A stretch of DNA of 64,000 bases from an uncultured Eubacterium sp. GTDB taxonomy: Bacteria; Bacillota; Clostridia; Peptostreptococcales; Anaerovoracaceae. Position 1 is the first letter of the stretch. Each line of letters starts with the position of its first letter. The notes below the pieces were generated by a model. The model ran no database searches. It worked only from the letters and a program-made list of their open reading frames with translations, and had not been told where the DNA came from. Below, piece by piece: positions 47,556-57,265 of this stretch. The stretch covers positions 1-64,000 of the forward strand of contig CAMNSS010000008.1 of NCBI GenBank assembly GCA_946555345.1, given 5' to 3'. The position numbers were made by a program, and so were the translations under genes.

Positions 47556-48020
47556 ATGGATCACGAAAAAATGCGCAAAACCATCGATGAAATCGTAGCG
47601 CGCCACCAGCAAAGCAAACCGATCGTCGCAATTTTGCAGAACATCCAGGAAGAATACCGGTATCTTCCGAAAGAAGCCCTGCTCTACCTGGCGGACAGCA
47701 TCAACGTAAGCATCGCTAAAATATACAGCGTCGCAACCTTTTATGAAAATTTCTCGCTAGAACCCAAGGGTAAATATGTGATTCGGATCTGCGACGGGAC
47801 TGCCTGCCACGTCAGAAAATCCATTCCGATTTTAAATGCCCTCAGAAAAGAGCTAGACCTTACCGATAGCAAAAAAACAACCGACGACCAGCTCTTTACG
47901 GTCGAAACCGTTTCATGCCTCGGCGCATGCGGGCTGGCTCCGGTCATGACGATAAACGACAAGGTATATCCCGCAATGACGCCTGAATCTGCCGCTTCAC
48001 TTCTGGCAGAGCTAAAATAG
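47556..48020 (+). CDS. hydC: [FeFe]-hydrogenase subunit HydC (NuoE-like)
   Basis: Protein of 154 residues, a thioredoxin-like [2Fe-2S] protein. The cluster cysteines are in CDGTACH and CLGACG. Homologs are the 24-kDa subunit of complex I (NuoE) and HydC/HndA of multimeric hydrogenases. It is the first gene of the hydCBA operon, with 8 bp to the next gene. In the complex it passes electrons between the flavin subunit and the hydrogenase during bifurcation from NADH and ferredoxin. AAAGG lies upstream of the ATG. Confidence 0.93.
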   Translation: MDHEKMRKTIDEIVARHQQSKPIVAILQNIQEEYRYLPKEALLYLADSINVSIAKIYSVATFYENFSLEPKGKYVIRICDGTACHVRKSIPILNALRKELDLTDSKKTTDDQLFTVETVSCLGACGLAPVMTINDKVYPAMTPESAASLLAELK

Positions 48021-48028
48021 GAGGGACA

Positions 48029-49909
48029 GTGATGAGAATAAACAACAGAACCGAACTGATCCAGCATCGGGAAGAATTTCTCAAGCATCTGGAAAAACAG
48101 AAGAAAAAAGTATATGTGTGCGGCGGCACGGGATGCGTCGCCGGCGGATCGATGGAAATTTACCAGCAACTGAAAGAACGCATCGAAAACAGTGGCATGA
48201 ACTGCGAAATTTCCTTGGAAGCCGATAGCTGCGGCGAAAGCATCGGACTGAAAAAAAGCGGCTGCCATGGATTCTGCGAAATGGGACCTGTCCTCCGGAT
48301 CGAACCAGCCAAGCTCTTTTACCTCAAGGTCAAACCTGGCGACTGCGAGGAAATCTTTGAAAAATCCATCGCAGGCGATGAAGTCGTGGACAGGCTGATC
48401 TATACAAGGGATAACATCCAGTACCCGGTCCAGGAAGAAATCCCGTTTTACAAGCACCAGACGAGAATCATCCTCGAAGACTGCGGGCAGATCGATGCGG
48501 AAGCCATCCGGGAATACATCGCCTACGGCGGCTACAGCTCGCTCGAAAAATGCCTCTTTGACATGGAACGCGACGACATCATCAAGACGATATCCGATTC
48601 CAGCCTCCGGGGCAGGGGCGGCGGCGGCTTCCCGGCAGGACGAAAGTGGAGCCAGGTGAAAGCGCAGAAAAGCCCGGTCAAATACGTGGTCTGCAACGGC
48701 GACGAAGGCGACCCAGGGGCGTTCATGGACAGGAGCATAATGGAAGGCGATCCGCACAGGATGCTGGAAGGCATGATGATCGCAGGCTATGCCTCCGGGG
48801 CAACGGAAGGGTACATCTATGTAAGGGCTGAGTACCCGCTGGCAGTAGAACGCCTGGAAAAAGCTATCGCACAAGCAGAAGAAATCGGCCTTTTAGGAGA
48901 AAATATCCTCGGCACGGAGTTCTGTTTCCACCTTCAAATCGTGAAAGGCGCAGGCGCATTCGTCTGCGGCGAAGGCAGCGCACTCACAACATCGATCGAA
49001 GGCTACAGGGGAATGCCTCGCGTAAAGCCGCCAAGGACGGTAGAGCAGGGGCTGTTCGGCAAACCGACGCTGCTCAACAATGTTGAGACCTTTGCAAATG
49101 TTCCAATCATCATCGAGAAAGGAGCGGACTGGTACAAAAGCATCGGACCAGAGAAAAGCCCGGGAACAAAAGCGTTCGCTTTGACGGGAAACATCGTCAA
49201 TACAGGCCTTATCGAAGTACCGATGGGAACGACGCTAAGACAAGTCATATACGATATTGGCGGCGGCATCAGGGGCGGCAAGAAATTCAAAGCAGTGCAG
49301 ATCGGCGGGCCTTCCGGCGGATGCCTGACGGAAGAGCATCTCGACCTGCCGCTGGACTTTGACAGCTTAAAAAAGGCCGGCGCAATGATCGGCTCCGGCG
49401 GGCTGGTTGTCATGGATGAAGATACCTGCATGGTCGAAGTCGCGCGGTTCTTCATGAACTTTACCCAGAACGAATCCTGTGGCAAATGCGTGCCATGCCG
49501 CGAGGGAACGAGAAGGATGCTGGACATCCTGGAAAAAATCGTCGCAGGCAAGGGAGAGCTTTCCGACCTCGATATCCTGGAGCAATTAGCAGAAACCGTT
49601 ACCGCAACTGCACTGTGCGGCCTGGGGAAAACAGCGGCAAACCCCGTTGTTTCCACCCTCAAATATTTCAGGGACGAATACATCGAGCATATCGCCGAAA
49701 AGAAATGCAGGACAAAGACATGCCAAGCATTGAAAACCATTTACATAGACGCCAGCCTGTGCAAAGGCTGTTCGCTTTGCACGAGAGTATGCCCTGTAAA
49801 CGCCATTTCAGGCAAAGTGAAAGAGCCGTTTGTAATCGACGCTTCCAAGTGCATCAAGTGCGGCGCATGTATGGAAAATTGCAAATTCAACGCCATTAAG
49901 GAGGACTAA
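48029..49909 (+). CDS. hydB: [FeFe]-hydrogenase flavoprotein subunit HydB (NuoF-like)
   Basis: Protein of 626 residues with four parts: an N-terminal thioredoxin-like [2Fe-2S] domain (1-~110), an FMN/NADH-binding NuoF core (GRGGGGFPAGRKW near 194, CNGDEGDPGAFMDR near 225), an SLBB segment and a [4Fe-4S] motif SCGKCVPCREG near 485. The C-terminal two-[4Fe-4S] ferredoxin domain has CKGCSLCTRVCP and CIKCGACMENC. This is the standard layout of electron-bifurcating HydB. It holds the FMN thought to split electrons between NAD and ferredoxin. It lies 2 bp before hydA. Confidence 0.95.
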   Translation: MMRINNRTELIQHREEFLKHLEKQKKKVYVCGGTGCVAGGSMEIYQQLKERIENSGMNCEISLEADSCGESIGLKKSGCHGFCEMGPVLRIEPAKLFYLKVKPGDCEEIFEKSIAGDEVVDRLIYTRDNIQYPVQEEIPFYKHQTRIILEDCGQIDAEAIREYIAYGGYSSLEKCLFDMERDDIIKTISDSSLRGRGGGGFPAGRKWSQVKAQKSPVKYVVCNGDEGDPGAFMDRSIMEGDPHRMLEGMMIAGYASGATEGYIYVRAEYPLAVERLEKAIAQAEEIGLLGENILGTEFCFHLQIVKGAGAFVCGEGSALTTSIEGYRGMPRVKPPRTVEQGLFGKPTLLNNVETFANVPIIIEKGADWYKSIGPEKSPGTKAFALTGNIVNTGLIEVPMGTTLRQVIYDIGGGIRGGKKFKAVQIGGPSGGCLTEEHLDLPLDFDSLKKAGAMIGSGGLVVMDEDTCMVEVARFFMNFTQNESCGKCVPCREGTRRMLDILEKIVAGKGELSDLDILEQLAETVTATALCGLGKTAANPVVSTLKYFRDEYIEHIAEKKCRTKTCQALKTIYIDASLCKGCSLCTRVCPVNAISGKVKEPFVIDASKCIKCGACMENCKFNAIKED

Positions 49910-49911
49910 AG

Positions 49912-51609
49912 ATGAGCCCTGTCAATAAAAAGAAGACGATGATCGTAAACGGGATTCCCGTACTCATCGAAGGAGAAAAAAATATACTGGACGTGATCCG
50001 AAAAGCCGGGTTTGACGTTCCTACCCTCTGCTACTATTCCAAGCTTTCCACCTTTGGCGCATGCAGAATGTGTATCGTAGAGGATAAAAAGGGAGCTATC
50101 ATGGCTTCCTGTTCCACGCCCCCAAGAGCGGGAATGGAAATCAAGACCAATACGCCCCGTTTGCGGGAATACAGGAAAATGATCCTCGAGCTGATGCTGG
50201 CAGACCACAACAGGGACTGCATCACCTGTGAAAAAAGGCAGAATTGCGAGTTAAAGGAGCTGGCGGAACGCTTCGGCATTGACTCGGTGCGTTTTGATAC
50301 GTACAGCATGGACGGCCTGAAAGATGAATCGTCCCCTGCGATCATCAGGCATCCGGACAAGTGCATCTTATGCGGCGACTGTGTCCGTATGTGCGATGAA
50401 ATCCAGCACATCGGTGCGATCGATTTCGTAAACAGGGGATCCCGCATGGAAGTACAGACCGCATTCGATATGCCGATCGCTGAGTCCAACTGCGTCGGCT
50501 GCGGCCAATGTGCCGCCGTATGCCCGACAGCGGCGATCACCATCAGAAGCAATGTACAGGAATTATGGGAAATGCTCTACGATGACAACACCATCGTACA
50601 GGTCCAGGTCGCGCCTGCCGTAAGGGTTGCGCTCGGCGATGAGTTCGACATGGAAAAAGGCGAAAACGTGATGGGCAAAATCGTCGCCGCTTTAAGAAGG
50701 CTGGGGTTCGATGAGGTTTATGACACTGCCACAGGCGCTGACCTTACAGTAATAGAAGAAGCGGGCGAATTTGTCAGAAAGCTGGAAAACGGTGAAAAAC
50801 TGCCGTTATTTACATCCTGCTGCCCAGCATGGTTTAAATTTGCCGAAACCTACCACCCGGAACTTACGGACAATATTTCCAGCTGCAAGTCCCCAATGCA
50901 GATGTTCGGTTCTGTCTTAAAAGAACGGGCCAAGGATGGAAAATATGGAAAGAAAAAAGTGAAAAACGTTGCGATCATGCCATGTACCGCCAAAAAGCTC
51001 GAAGTTAAACGGAAAGAATTTACCATGGACGGCGAACGCACCGTGGATCTTGCCATCACGACGCAGGAACTTGCGGACATGATCCGGGAAGTGGGCATGG
51101 ATTTTAAAAACCTCCAGCCTGAGGCGATCGATATGCCGTTCGGGATCGGAAGCGGCGCCGGAATTATCTTCGGCGTTACGGGCGGCGTTACGGAAGCAGT
51201 CCTCCGCAAAATCATCAATGCGGACAGGGTGCAGATGGATGAACTGGCATTCAGCGGCGTTAGAGGTTTCCAGGGCGTAAAAGAGGTGACGATTCCTTAC
51301 GGCGAAGACCGAGAGGTTTCCATCGCCATCGTGAGCGGCCTCAAAAATGCAGAAAACCTGATTCAAGCGATGAAAGCTGGCGAAGCGTATTATGATTTCG
51401 TGGAAGTAATGGCTTGCCAGGGCGGATGCATCGCAGGCGCAGGACAGCCGTTCATGATCGACCGGGCAAGGCCGGAGCGTTCCCAAGGGATGTACAACGC
51501 AGACAAGATGTCAAGCGTCCGCACGCCGCAGGGCAATCCAATCGTGGAAGCGCTTTATGGCAATCTGCTGGCAGATGGCAATGCACACAGGCTCTTGCAT
51601 TATAAATAA
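49912..51609 (+). CDS. hydA: Catalytic [FeFe]-hydrogenase HydA
   Basis: Protein of 565 residues. An N-terminal [2Fe-2S] domain, a His-ligated [4Fe-4S] site (HNRDCITC) and two ferredoxin-type clusters (CILCGDCVRMC, CVGCGQCAAVC) precede the H-cluster domain. The three H-cluster signatures are TSCCPAW (L1, near 301), MPCTAKK (L2, near 357) and MACQGGCIAGAG (L3, near 500). With HydB and HydC it makes H2 from reduced ferredoxin and NADH together. No maturation genes (hydE, hydF, hydG) are in the window. AGGAGG precedes the ATG. Confidence 0.97.
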   Translation: MSPVNKKKTMIVNGIPVLIEGEKNILDVIRKAGFDVPTLCYYSKLSTFGACRMCIVEDKKGAIMASCSTPPRAGMEIKTNTPRLREYRKMILELMLADHNRDCITCEKRQNCELKELAERFGIDSVRFDTYSMDGLKDESSPAIIRHPDKCILCGDCVRMCDEIQHIGAIDFVNRGSRMEVQTAFDMPIAESNCVGCGQCAAVCPTAAITIRSNVQELWEMLYDDNTIVQVQVAPAVRVALGDEFDMEKGENVMGKIVAALRRLGFDEVYDTATGADLTVIEEAGEFVRKLENGEKLPLFTSCCPAWFKFAETYHPELTDNISSCKSPMQMFGSVLKERAKDGKYGKKKVKNVAIMPCTAKKLEVKRKEFTMDGERTVDLAITTQELADMIREVGMDFKNLQPEAIDMPFGIGSGAGIIFGVTGGVTEAVLRKIINADRVQMDELAFSGVRGFQGVKEVTIPYGEDREVSIAIVSGLKNAENLIQAMKAGEAYYDFVEVMACQGGCIAGAGQPFMIDRARPERSQGMYNADKMSSVRTPQGNPIVEALYGNLLADGNAHRLLHYK

Positions 51610-51642
51610 TGAAAATCGGGTAAAACAGCAGACAAATTGATG

Positions 51643-51674
51643 AACCGACGGGCGCAAGCCTTGTCGGTTTTTTT
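51643..51674 (+). terminator. Terminator of the hyd operon
   Basis: AACCGAC pairs with GTCGGTT around a GGC/GCC-closed loop, then seven Ts; 34 bp past the hydA stop. The rest of 51675-52008 shows no gene. Confidence 0.88.
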
Positions 51675-52008
51675 GTCAAAAGCTTTCCTACCTTTGTTCC
51701 GCATCTTCTTTACAGCTGATTAGCATTGAAACGGGGAAAGCGGCGGCCGTGCGGATTCCGCAGGAGCAGGTGCAATCACCAGTGGCGCAAAAGAAGCGGG
51801 CAGTCTAAGCCGGGAACTGCCTGAATGCCCGCAGGACATGAGTTTTCCCGGATTACTGCCCGCTCTGGCGCAAACGTGCATGATTGCCTGCGACGAGGAC
51901 AAAGCAAAGCAAGTCCGCCCCTTTCCCCAGTTCGATGGCAAAGCAGGCCAATAAGCGAGCTACCCTGCGGGTATAGAAATAACCTGAGAACCCCCGCCTT
52001 CTTTGCAG

Positions 52009-52959
52009 CTACCTGCCCTTTGCATTCATCATAACCCGGACTGGCTCGTCTAGCGGGTACTCCACTAGTTCCCGCATAGCCAGATCGCCGCAAGTCCCCA
52101 CCGCAATCTTTCCATCGACCGCCTTCACCACAGAATCCAGCCGCATCCGGTCAAACCAATAGGAAAGCTCGATATAATCCACCTGTTTCCCGGCCATCTT
52201 TTGCGCTACGCTTTTTGCCTGACGGATATTCCCAACAAAGGCAATATGAACATCCCGCTTGTCATTTTTTAGGAGCATTTCCACGGGCTGCTCCACACCG
52301 CCTGCCACGATGATAATCCCGCATTTCCCGGATGCTCTTGTAAAATCCAGCGCAATCAGGCCATCTAACGTGTATTTGATATGCCCGATCCGAATCTTCT
52401 TGATTGCCTTGCTTTCTTCGGATGCCTTCGTTTCTTGGGCTTCGCCCGCTGTCCCGGCTTCCTCAAATGGTTTCGTTTCTTCTATTTCCCCTGCCATCCC
52501 GGTCGCCCTGGAAACTGTGGCCGCCCCTTTCCCCAGCTTCCGAATCACTTTGGCTTCCCCAGACTTCCCATCCTTTTTCCCTGGCGTTCCCGCCATTTCC
52601 GCTGTGTCCGCCTCGCTTGCCGCACCCATTTCATCGACCGTGTCAGTTACATCCCCGCTAACCGCCAAATCCGCCATTTCCCTGATCTGCATGGCAGTTT
52701 CCGCAGGAAAATCACCGCACAGGTCAATCGCCTGATAGCCCTGCTCCAGAAGCTCCTGCGCAAACCGTTTCCCCATCTCTGCGCCGTCTACCCCCGCAAC
52801 CATGCAGTAACATTCCGCATTTTGATATACCACCGAACAAGTCTTGGGATCTGCGCCCGGCAAATCGATAATAAACGCATACCGCAACGGCTCTCTGCTG
52901 GATTCTTCATGCTGCGCTTTTCTGCCCGTCCTGCGTTTCTTTTCTTTTTTCCCGTTCAT
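52009..52959 (-). CDS. Protein with two DUF6506-like halves and a low-complexity linker
   Basis: Protein of 316 residues. The N-terminal half (~25-95; RYAFIIDLPGADP, CYCMVAGVDGAEMGKRFAQELLEQGYQAIDLCGDFP) resembles the small DUF6506 domain, an assignment I make from memory. A ~95-residue Ala/Glu/Gly/Thr/Lys linker (~95-190) separates it from a second alpha/beta half (~195-305; IKYTLDGLIALDF, VDYIELSYWFD). The basic start KKEKKRRTGRK is cytoplasmic. GGAGG is 11 bases upstream. No function is known. It is divergent from the FHA-RodA gene. Confidence 0.6.
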   Translation of the reverse strand: MNGKKEKKRRTGRKAQHEESSREPLRYAFIIDLPGADPKTCSVVYQNAECYCMVAGVDGAEMGKRFAQELLEQGYQAIDLCGDFPAETAMQIREMADLAVSGDVTDTVDEMGAASEADTAEMAGTPGKKDGKSGEAKVIRKLGKGAATVSRATGMAGEIEETKPFEEAGTAGEAQETKASEESKAIKKIRIGHIKYTLDGLIALDFTRASGKCGIIIVAGGVEQPVEMLLKNDKRDVHIAFVGNIRQAKSVAQKMAGKQVDYIELSYWFDRMRLDSVVKAVDGKIAVGTCGDLAMRELVEYPLDEPVRVMMNAKGR

Positions 52960-53078
52960 TTATTTCCGTCCTCCACAGCCTTAGCTTTGGCTGCTTCATT
53001 TCCCCGCAATCCTGGTTTTTCTGCCTGTACCGCTGTCTCTTTCATGCTCTCCCCCCCCCGTGAAACCGAGTTTGGCTA

Positions 53079-53107
53079 TTGCTCTTAATTCTGATTTTTA
53101 GTATAAT
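53079..53107 (+). promoter_or_regulatory. Promoter of the FHA-RodA / PBP operon
   Basis: -35 TTGCTC (53079-53084), 17-bp spacer, perfect -10 TATAAT (53102-53107). The start codon is ~24 bp past the expected transcription start. Confidence 0.7.
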
Positions 53108-53137
53108 GCATTTGTAACGTAATGCAAGGAGAATGTC

Positions 53138-55474
53138 ATGGAAAAAGTCATGGAATTTCTCAATACCACCTTTGCCAACTTGTCCAACGTGGATTTTACC
53201 ACCTTTGCACGCTGGGCTTTTTTGGCGTTGGCGCTATTTATCCTGGCAAGGCAGATCCGTTCGCTTCTCCAAGTAAGGAATCCGTCTGAAATCTGGGCGC
53301 ATTTGGGCTGCCCGGATGGAAGCAGCGTCCCGCTCACCCACTGGGAAAACCTCATCGGCAGGGGGCGCGGATGCGATATTATCCTCAACCTCAAAAGCGT
53401 GTCAAGAAGCCACGGAACGCTCATCCGGGATTCCGAAGGCATTTGGAAATACAACGACCTCAACTCAAAAAACGGTTCTGCGATCAACGGCTTTCCCGTT
53501 CATGAACCAACGATTCTGACGGGGGGCGACACCCTCACCATCGGCGGCGCGAACTTCGTGCTTTACCCAGTAAGCCTGCGGGAACGTATGTACAACATCG
53601 AAAAACGGAAAAAAAAGACGCGCCCCGTATCGCCTTGGCCATCGTTAGCCGCACTCAGCATTTTTCAATATCTTACAGTCAAGCAATTTCAAACGGCTTT
53701 CGGTGAAAATTGCCCCGCCGACCTGCCCGCAGCCTTCGGCGTACTGTTTGTACTCATGTGGGCTTATGTGATCGTGATGCGCATTTTTAAGCGCATCGGG
53801 TTTGAAATGGAAATCATCGCTTTTTTCCTATCCACGCTGAGCCTTGCCGTTACAACGGCGGCATATCCCGGCAGTACGTTCAAGCAAGCCATTTGCATCT
53901 GCATCGGCGTTGGGCTGTTTTTCGTCCTCTGCTGGTATCTGCGAGACCTGAACAGGGCGAAACGGATTACCTATATCGTCGTCGGCATCAGCGTCGTGCT
54001 CCTGCTTGCAAACCTGATATTCGGCACGGCCAAATACGGCGCTACCAACTGGATCAAGATCGGCAGTTTTTCTTTCCAGCCATCTGAACTCGTTAAAATC
54101 GTCTTCATCTATGTCGGCGCAGCTACGCTGGACGAGCTGCAACAGAGGAAAAACCTGACGGTATTCATGGGATTTTCCATATTCTGCCTCGGCTGCCTTG
54201 CCATTATGGGCGATTTCGGAACTGCGATGATCTTTTTCGTGACGTTCCTCGTGATCTCATTTTTACGCAGCGGCGACTTTTCCAAGCTGGTTCTGATGGT
54301 CGGCGCAGCTGGGCTGATGGGACTGATGGTCCTGCGGTTTAAACCCTATATCGCCTCCCGTTTTGAAACCTGGAGGCACGTCTGGGAAGATCCGACCGAC
54401 GGTGGTTTTCAGCAGGTGCAGACCATGACCTCGGCAGCCAGCGGCGGCATCCCCGGGCTTGGCGCAGGAGAAGGAAACCTCAGCGATGTAGCCGCTTCCA
54501 GTACCGACTTGGTGTTCGGGCTTCTCGCAGAGGAATGGGGGCTTGTAATCGCCGTTTTAGCGGTGCTTTGCATCATCACGTTAGGGGTATTTGCCGTCCG
54601 CTCGATCATTGCCGGACGTTCTACATACTACAGCATTGCCGCCTGTGCGGCTACAACCTTGTTCATTTTCCAAACCATACTCAACGTGTTCGGGTCTGTT
54701 GACTTGCTCCCGCTCACGGGCGTAACCTTCCCATTCGTATCCTCCGGCGGCACCAGCATGATTGCGTCATGGGGGCTTTTAGCATTCCTGAAAGCGGCGG
54801 ATACAAGGCAAAATGCCAGCTTCGCCATCCGGCTCGACAAAAAGGACGATTTTGAAGATGAGCTGAGAAGCGAGGGATATGACGACCCTGAAGCATTTTT
54901 CCGCGAAATAGAAAATATGAAAAAGCGCAAGGCGTCCGAAAAGAAAAAACGCAAACAAGACAAACGCAATACGATGATGCGGCAAACCCCGCCGCAGCCA
55001 CAACAGCGCCAAAATCCACCGCCAGATGAAACCCAGCAAGCGCCGCCGGCGTATCAGGATGATGGGCAGCAAAGACCGCGGGCGTCCAGGGGAAAACAAC
55101 GGCAACAGCCAGCATACAGGGAAGAACAACAAATGCCGCCTGTGTACAAGGACGGGCCCGGGCCGCAGCAACGGCCGCCAGCGCACCGAAACGAACAGCA
55201 AGCGCCACAGCAGAAAAACAGAAGCCGGAAACCACAGCGGCCTCCGGTACAAGAAGTCAGGCTAAAGCGGTCTTCATCACAGGAAAGCAGAAATCAGCGG
55301 CCAGTTCACAGAAACGGGCAAAGACCGCCAGCAAGCGAAAATAGCCAACGGGCGCAAGCCGCCAAAGCCCAAAAACCACAACGGCGCTCGATCAAATACA
55401 GCGAGTATCACGACGGCCATTCATATGAACCTGTTACGCTGGAAGATCTTTTTGGAGAGGACGATAGGAAATGA
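53138..55474 (+). CDS. FHA-domain RodA/FtsW-family SEDS glycosyltransferase
   Basis: Protein of 778 residues. One N-terminal membrane helix (~22-40) is followed by an FHA domain (~55-140; GRGRGCDIIL, VSRSHG, LNSKNGSAING) facing the cytoplasm. A ten-helix SEDS domain spans ~165-570 (ANLIFGTAKYGATNWIKIG, FQPSELVKI, GDFGTA, PLTGVTFPFVSSGG). The last ~190 residues are a Gln/Pro/Arg/Lys-rich disordered tail. SEDS proteins polymerise peptidoglycan with a partner class B PBP, here encoded immediately downstream. FHA domains bind phosphothreonine, so a Ser/Thr kinase may control it. AAGGAG precedes the ATG. Confidence 0.93.
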   Translation: MEKVMEFLNTTFANLSNVDFTTFARWAFLALALFILARQIRSLLQVRNPSEIWAHLGCPDGSSVPLTHWENLIGRGRGCDIILNLKSVSRSHGTLIRDSEGIWKYNDLNSKNGSAINGFPVHEPTILTGGDTLTIGGANFVLYPVSLRERMYNIEKRKKKTRPVSPWPSLAALSIFQYLTVKQFQTAFGENCPADLPAAFGVLFVLMWAYVIVMRIFKRIGFEMEIIAFFLSTLSLAVTTAAYPGSTFKQAICICIGVGLFFVLCWYLRDLNRAKRITYIVVGISVVLLLANLIFGTAKYGATNWIKIGSFSFQPSELVKIVFIYVGAATLDELQQRKNLTVFMGFSIFCLGCLAIMGDFGTAMIFFVTFLVISFLRSGDFSKLVLMVGAAGLMGLMVLRFKPYIASRFETWRHVWEDPTDGGFQQVQTMTSAASGGIPGLGAGEGNLSDVAASSTDLVFGLLAEEWGLVIAVLAVLCIITLGVFAVRSIIAGRSTYYSIAACAATTLFIFQTILNVFGSVDLLPLTGVTFPFVSSGGTSMIASWGLLAFLKAADTRQNASFAIRLDKKDDFEDELRSEGYDDPEAFFREIENMKKRKASEKKKRKQDKRNTMMRQTPPQPQQRQNPPPDETQQAPPAYQDDGQQRPRASRGKQRQQPAYREEQQMPPVYKDGPGPQQRPPAHRNEQQAPQQKNRSRKPQRPPVQEVRLKRSSSQESRNQRPVHRNGQRPPASENSQRAQAAKAQKPQRRSIKYSEYHDGHSYEPVTLEDLFGEDDRK

Positions 55475-56829
55475 AGAAAATAGAAAAACGGGCAATCATG
55501 TGTCTTTTCCTAGGACTCATTCTTTTTCTGGGCGTAGGCGTTTTCTGCTACAGGTATGTCACGCAGGGAGACGACTGGGTTTCCTATGAAGGCAACCGGG
55601 ACGTCTATATCAAAGGCAACCTTACAAAAGGCACGATTTACGATGCCAATGGTCTTCTCTTAATGCAAAACACACAGGAAGGCACGGTATACAACGAAGA
55701 TTATTCCATCCGTTGCGCACTCATGCACATCACCGGGGATAAAGAAAACAACATATCCACGGGGGCAAACCGTGCGTTCACCGATGAACTCATCGGTTAT
55801 GATCTGGTCAACGGCGTTTATTCCCTCAATAACGCTGGGGAATCGCTCACGCTCACGCTGGACGCCAACGTATGCGCCGCCGCCTACAATGCACTTGCTG
55901 GGCGAAGCGGAACAGTAGGCGTCTACAATTACAAGACGGGAGAAATCATCTGCATGGTCAGTTCCCCTACTTATGACCCGCAAAGCCCGCCGTCCTCTCC
56001 GCCGGAAGGAGCGTATATCAACAGGTTTACCTCCTCTTCATTCGTCCCCGGCTCTACCTTCAAGCTGATTACTGCCGCAGCCGCCATTGAAAATCTTTCG
56101 GATGCCTATACATGGGAATTTAACTGCACGGGGAAAGTGGACTACGGACACGGGGACGATGTTACCGATTTGTCCGCCCATGGGACGGTAAACCTGTCGA
56201 AAGCCTTGGAGGTTTCCTGCAACTGCTATTTCGGCCGCCTTGCGGAAAAGCTGGGACCAGGGCTTGTGGAAGAACAGGTAAACAAGGCAGGACTCACCGA
56301 ATCGATCGATATCAACGGCATGAAAACAGCTAAAGGGAGCTTTGATTATCCTGCGAGCGGCGTCAGTCTTGCTTGGACGGGAATCGGGCAATGGAAAGAC
56401 CTCGTAAACCCATGCTCCATGATGGTATACATGGGGGCGATCGCCAATGGCGGGGATGCGGCCATGCCTTACATCGTCAATCCATCCTCCCTGGTCGAGA
56501 AAAAATTTATTGAGCTTTCCACTTCGGAATTTAAGCTTTCAGCCAAGAAGATGTTAAAGCCCGCTACGGCGGAATCCCTCAAGGAAATGATGGCCAACAA
56601 CGTGAAAAACCATTACGGATCGGGGTCTTTCCCGGGTCTTGCGATATGTGCGAAGTCCGGCACAGCCGAAGTCGGCGGCGGCAAAAAACCACACGCTTGG
56701 TTCGTCGGATTTCTGGATGATCCTGAAAACCCGTATGCCTTTGTATCTTTAGTAGAAAACGGAGGTTACGGTTCCAGCGTCGCCGGGTCTGTAGCAAACA
56801 CCGTCCTGCAAAGCATCGTCAGCCGATGA
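55471..56829 (+). CDS. Class B penicillin-binding protein (transpeptidase)
   Basis: Protein of 452 residues. A single N-terminal membrane anchor (~10-28), a short linker domain and a transpeptidase domain are present. Catalytic motifs: SxxK as GSTFK near 195-198, SxN as SCNC near 248, and KSGT at 395. It lacks the long dimerisation region of typical FtsI/PBP2, resembling the shorter PbpA form found in actinobacteria beside RodA. It overlaps the FHA-RodA gene by 4 bp, so the pair likely acts as one cell-wall synthase. Confidence 0.93.
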   Translation: MKKIEKRAIMCLFLGLILFLGVGVFCYRYVTQGDDWVSYEGNRDVYIKGNLTKGTIYDANGLLLMQNTQEGTVYNEDYSIRCALMHITGDKENNISTGANRAFTDELIGYDLVNGVYSLNNAGESLTLTLDANVCAAAYNALAGRSGTVGVYNYKTGEIICMVSSPTYDPQSPPSSPPEGAYINRFTSSSFVPGSTFKLITAAAAIENLSDAYTWEFNCTGKVDYGHGDDVTDLSAHGTVNLSKALEVSCNCYFGRLAEKLGPGLVEEQVNKAGLTESIDINGMKTAKGSFDYPASGVSLAWTGIGQWKDLVNPCSMMVYMGAIANGGDAAMPYIVNPSSLVEKKFIELSTSEFKLSAKKMLKPATAESLKEMMANNVKNHYGSGSFPGLAICAKSGTAEVGGGKKPHAWFVGFLDDPENPYAFVSLVENGGYGSSVAGSVANTVLQSIVSR

Positions 56830-57037
56830 TGCTTTTTTCTTGCGCCCACTTGCAGTTTCCCCCCCACCTGCATTTCCCGAATATCTAATGGACACTCGGC
56901 GGCAGGCCGCCATATCTTTTACAGCGAGATCTCCTGCATAAGAACAAAGACAACTTTGACAACACTCGATCAGAATGTTTTTATGTAGGGGAAGCAGTAC
57001 GGTGCTAACGAAAATACTGTACCGTTTTCTCATTTTC
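56830..57037. other. Intergenic stretch, no gene seen
   Basis: No plausible frame and no clear terminator. Together with the two features that follow it makes up the 436-bp gap between the PBP and the third R-M system. Confidence 0.4.
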
Positions 57038-57059
57038 GGAAACTGTCAATACAGTTTCC
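57038..57059. repeat. Perfect 9-bp hairpin or operator upstream of the third R-M system
   Basis: GGAAACTGT-CAAT-ACAGTTTCC. It has no T-run, so it is more likely an operator or RNA hairpin than a terminator. Confidence 0.65.
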
Positions 57060-57128
57060 CTGCTTGTTATGTTATGGTATGTGACATATTTACCGGGAAA
57101 AGAGGACGTAGCAATGCTACACTGCACA

Positions 57129-57157
57129 TTGAAAGTTTTGTCCTTTTATGCTATACT
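57129..57157 (+). promoter_or_regulatory. Promoter of the third R-M system
   Basis: -35 TTGAAA (57129-57134), 17-bp spacer, -10 TATACT (57152-57157). A 19-codon frame (MRLADIIVEIIAQKGNETE) at 57210-57269 lies between it and the methyltransferase and overlaps the start codon as ATGA, possibly a coupling leader peptide. Confidence 0.7.
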
Positions 57158-57265
57158 TTTAACAGTTATCTGCGGCCATGCACAAGGGGAAAAGGATTGT
57201 TGCCATGTAATGCGGCTTGCTGATATTATTGTAGAAATAATCGCCCAGAAAGGTAATGAAACAGA

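Noticed and set aside
47741-48874. 377-codon minus-strand frame across hydC and hydB
   Set aside because: Antisense to conserved hydrogenase subunits.
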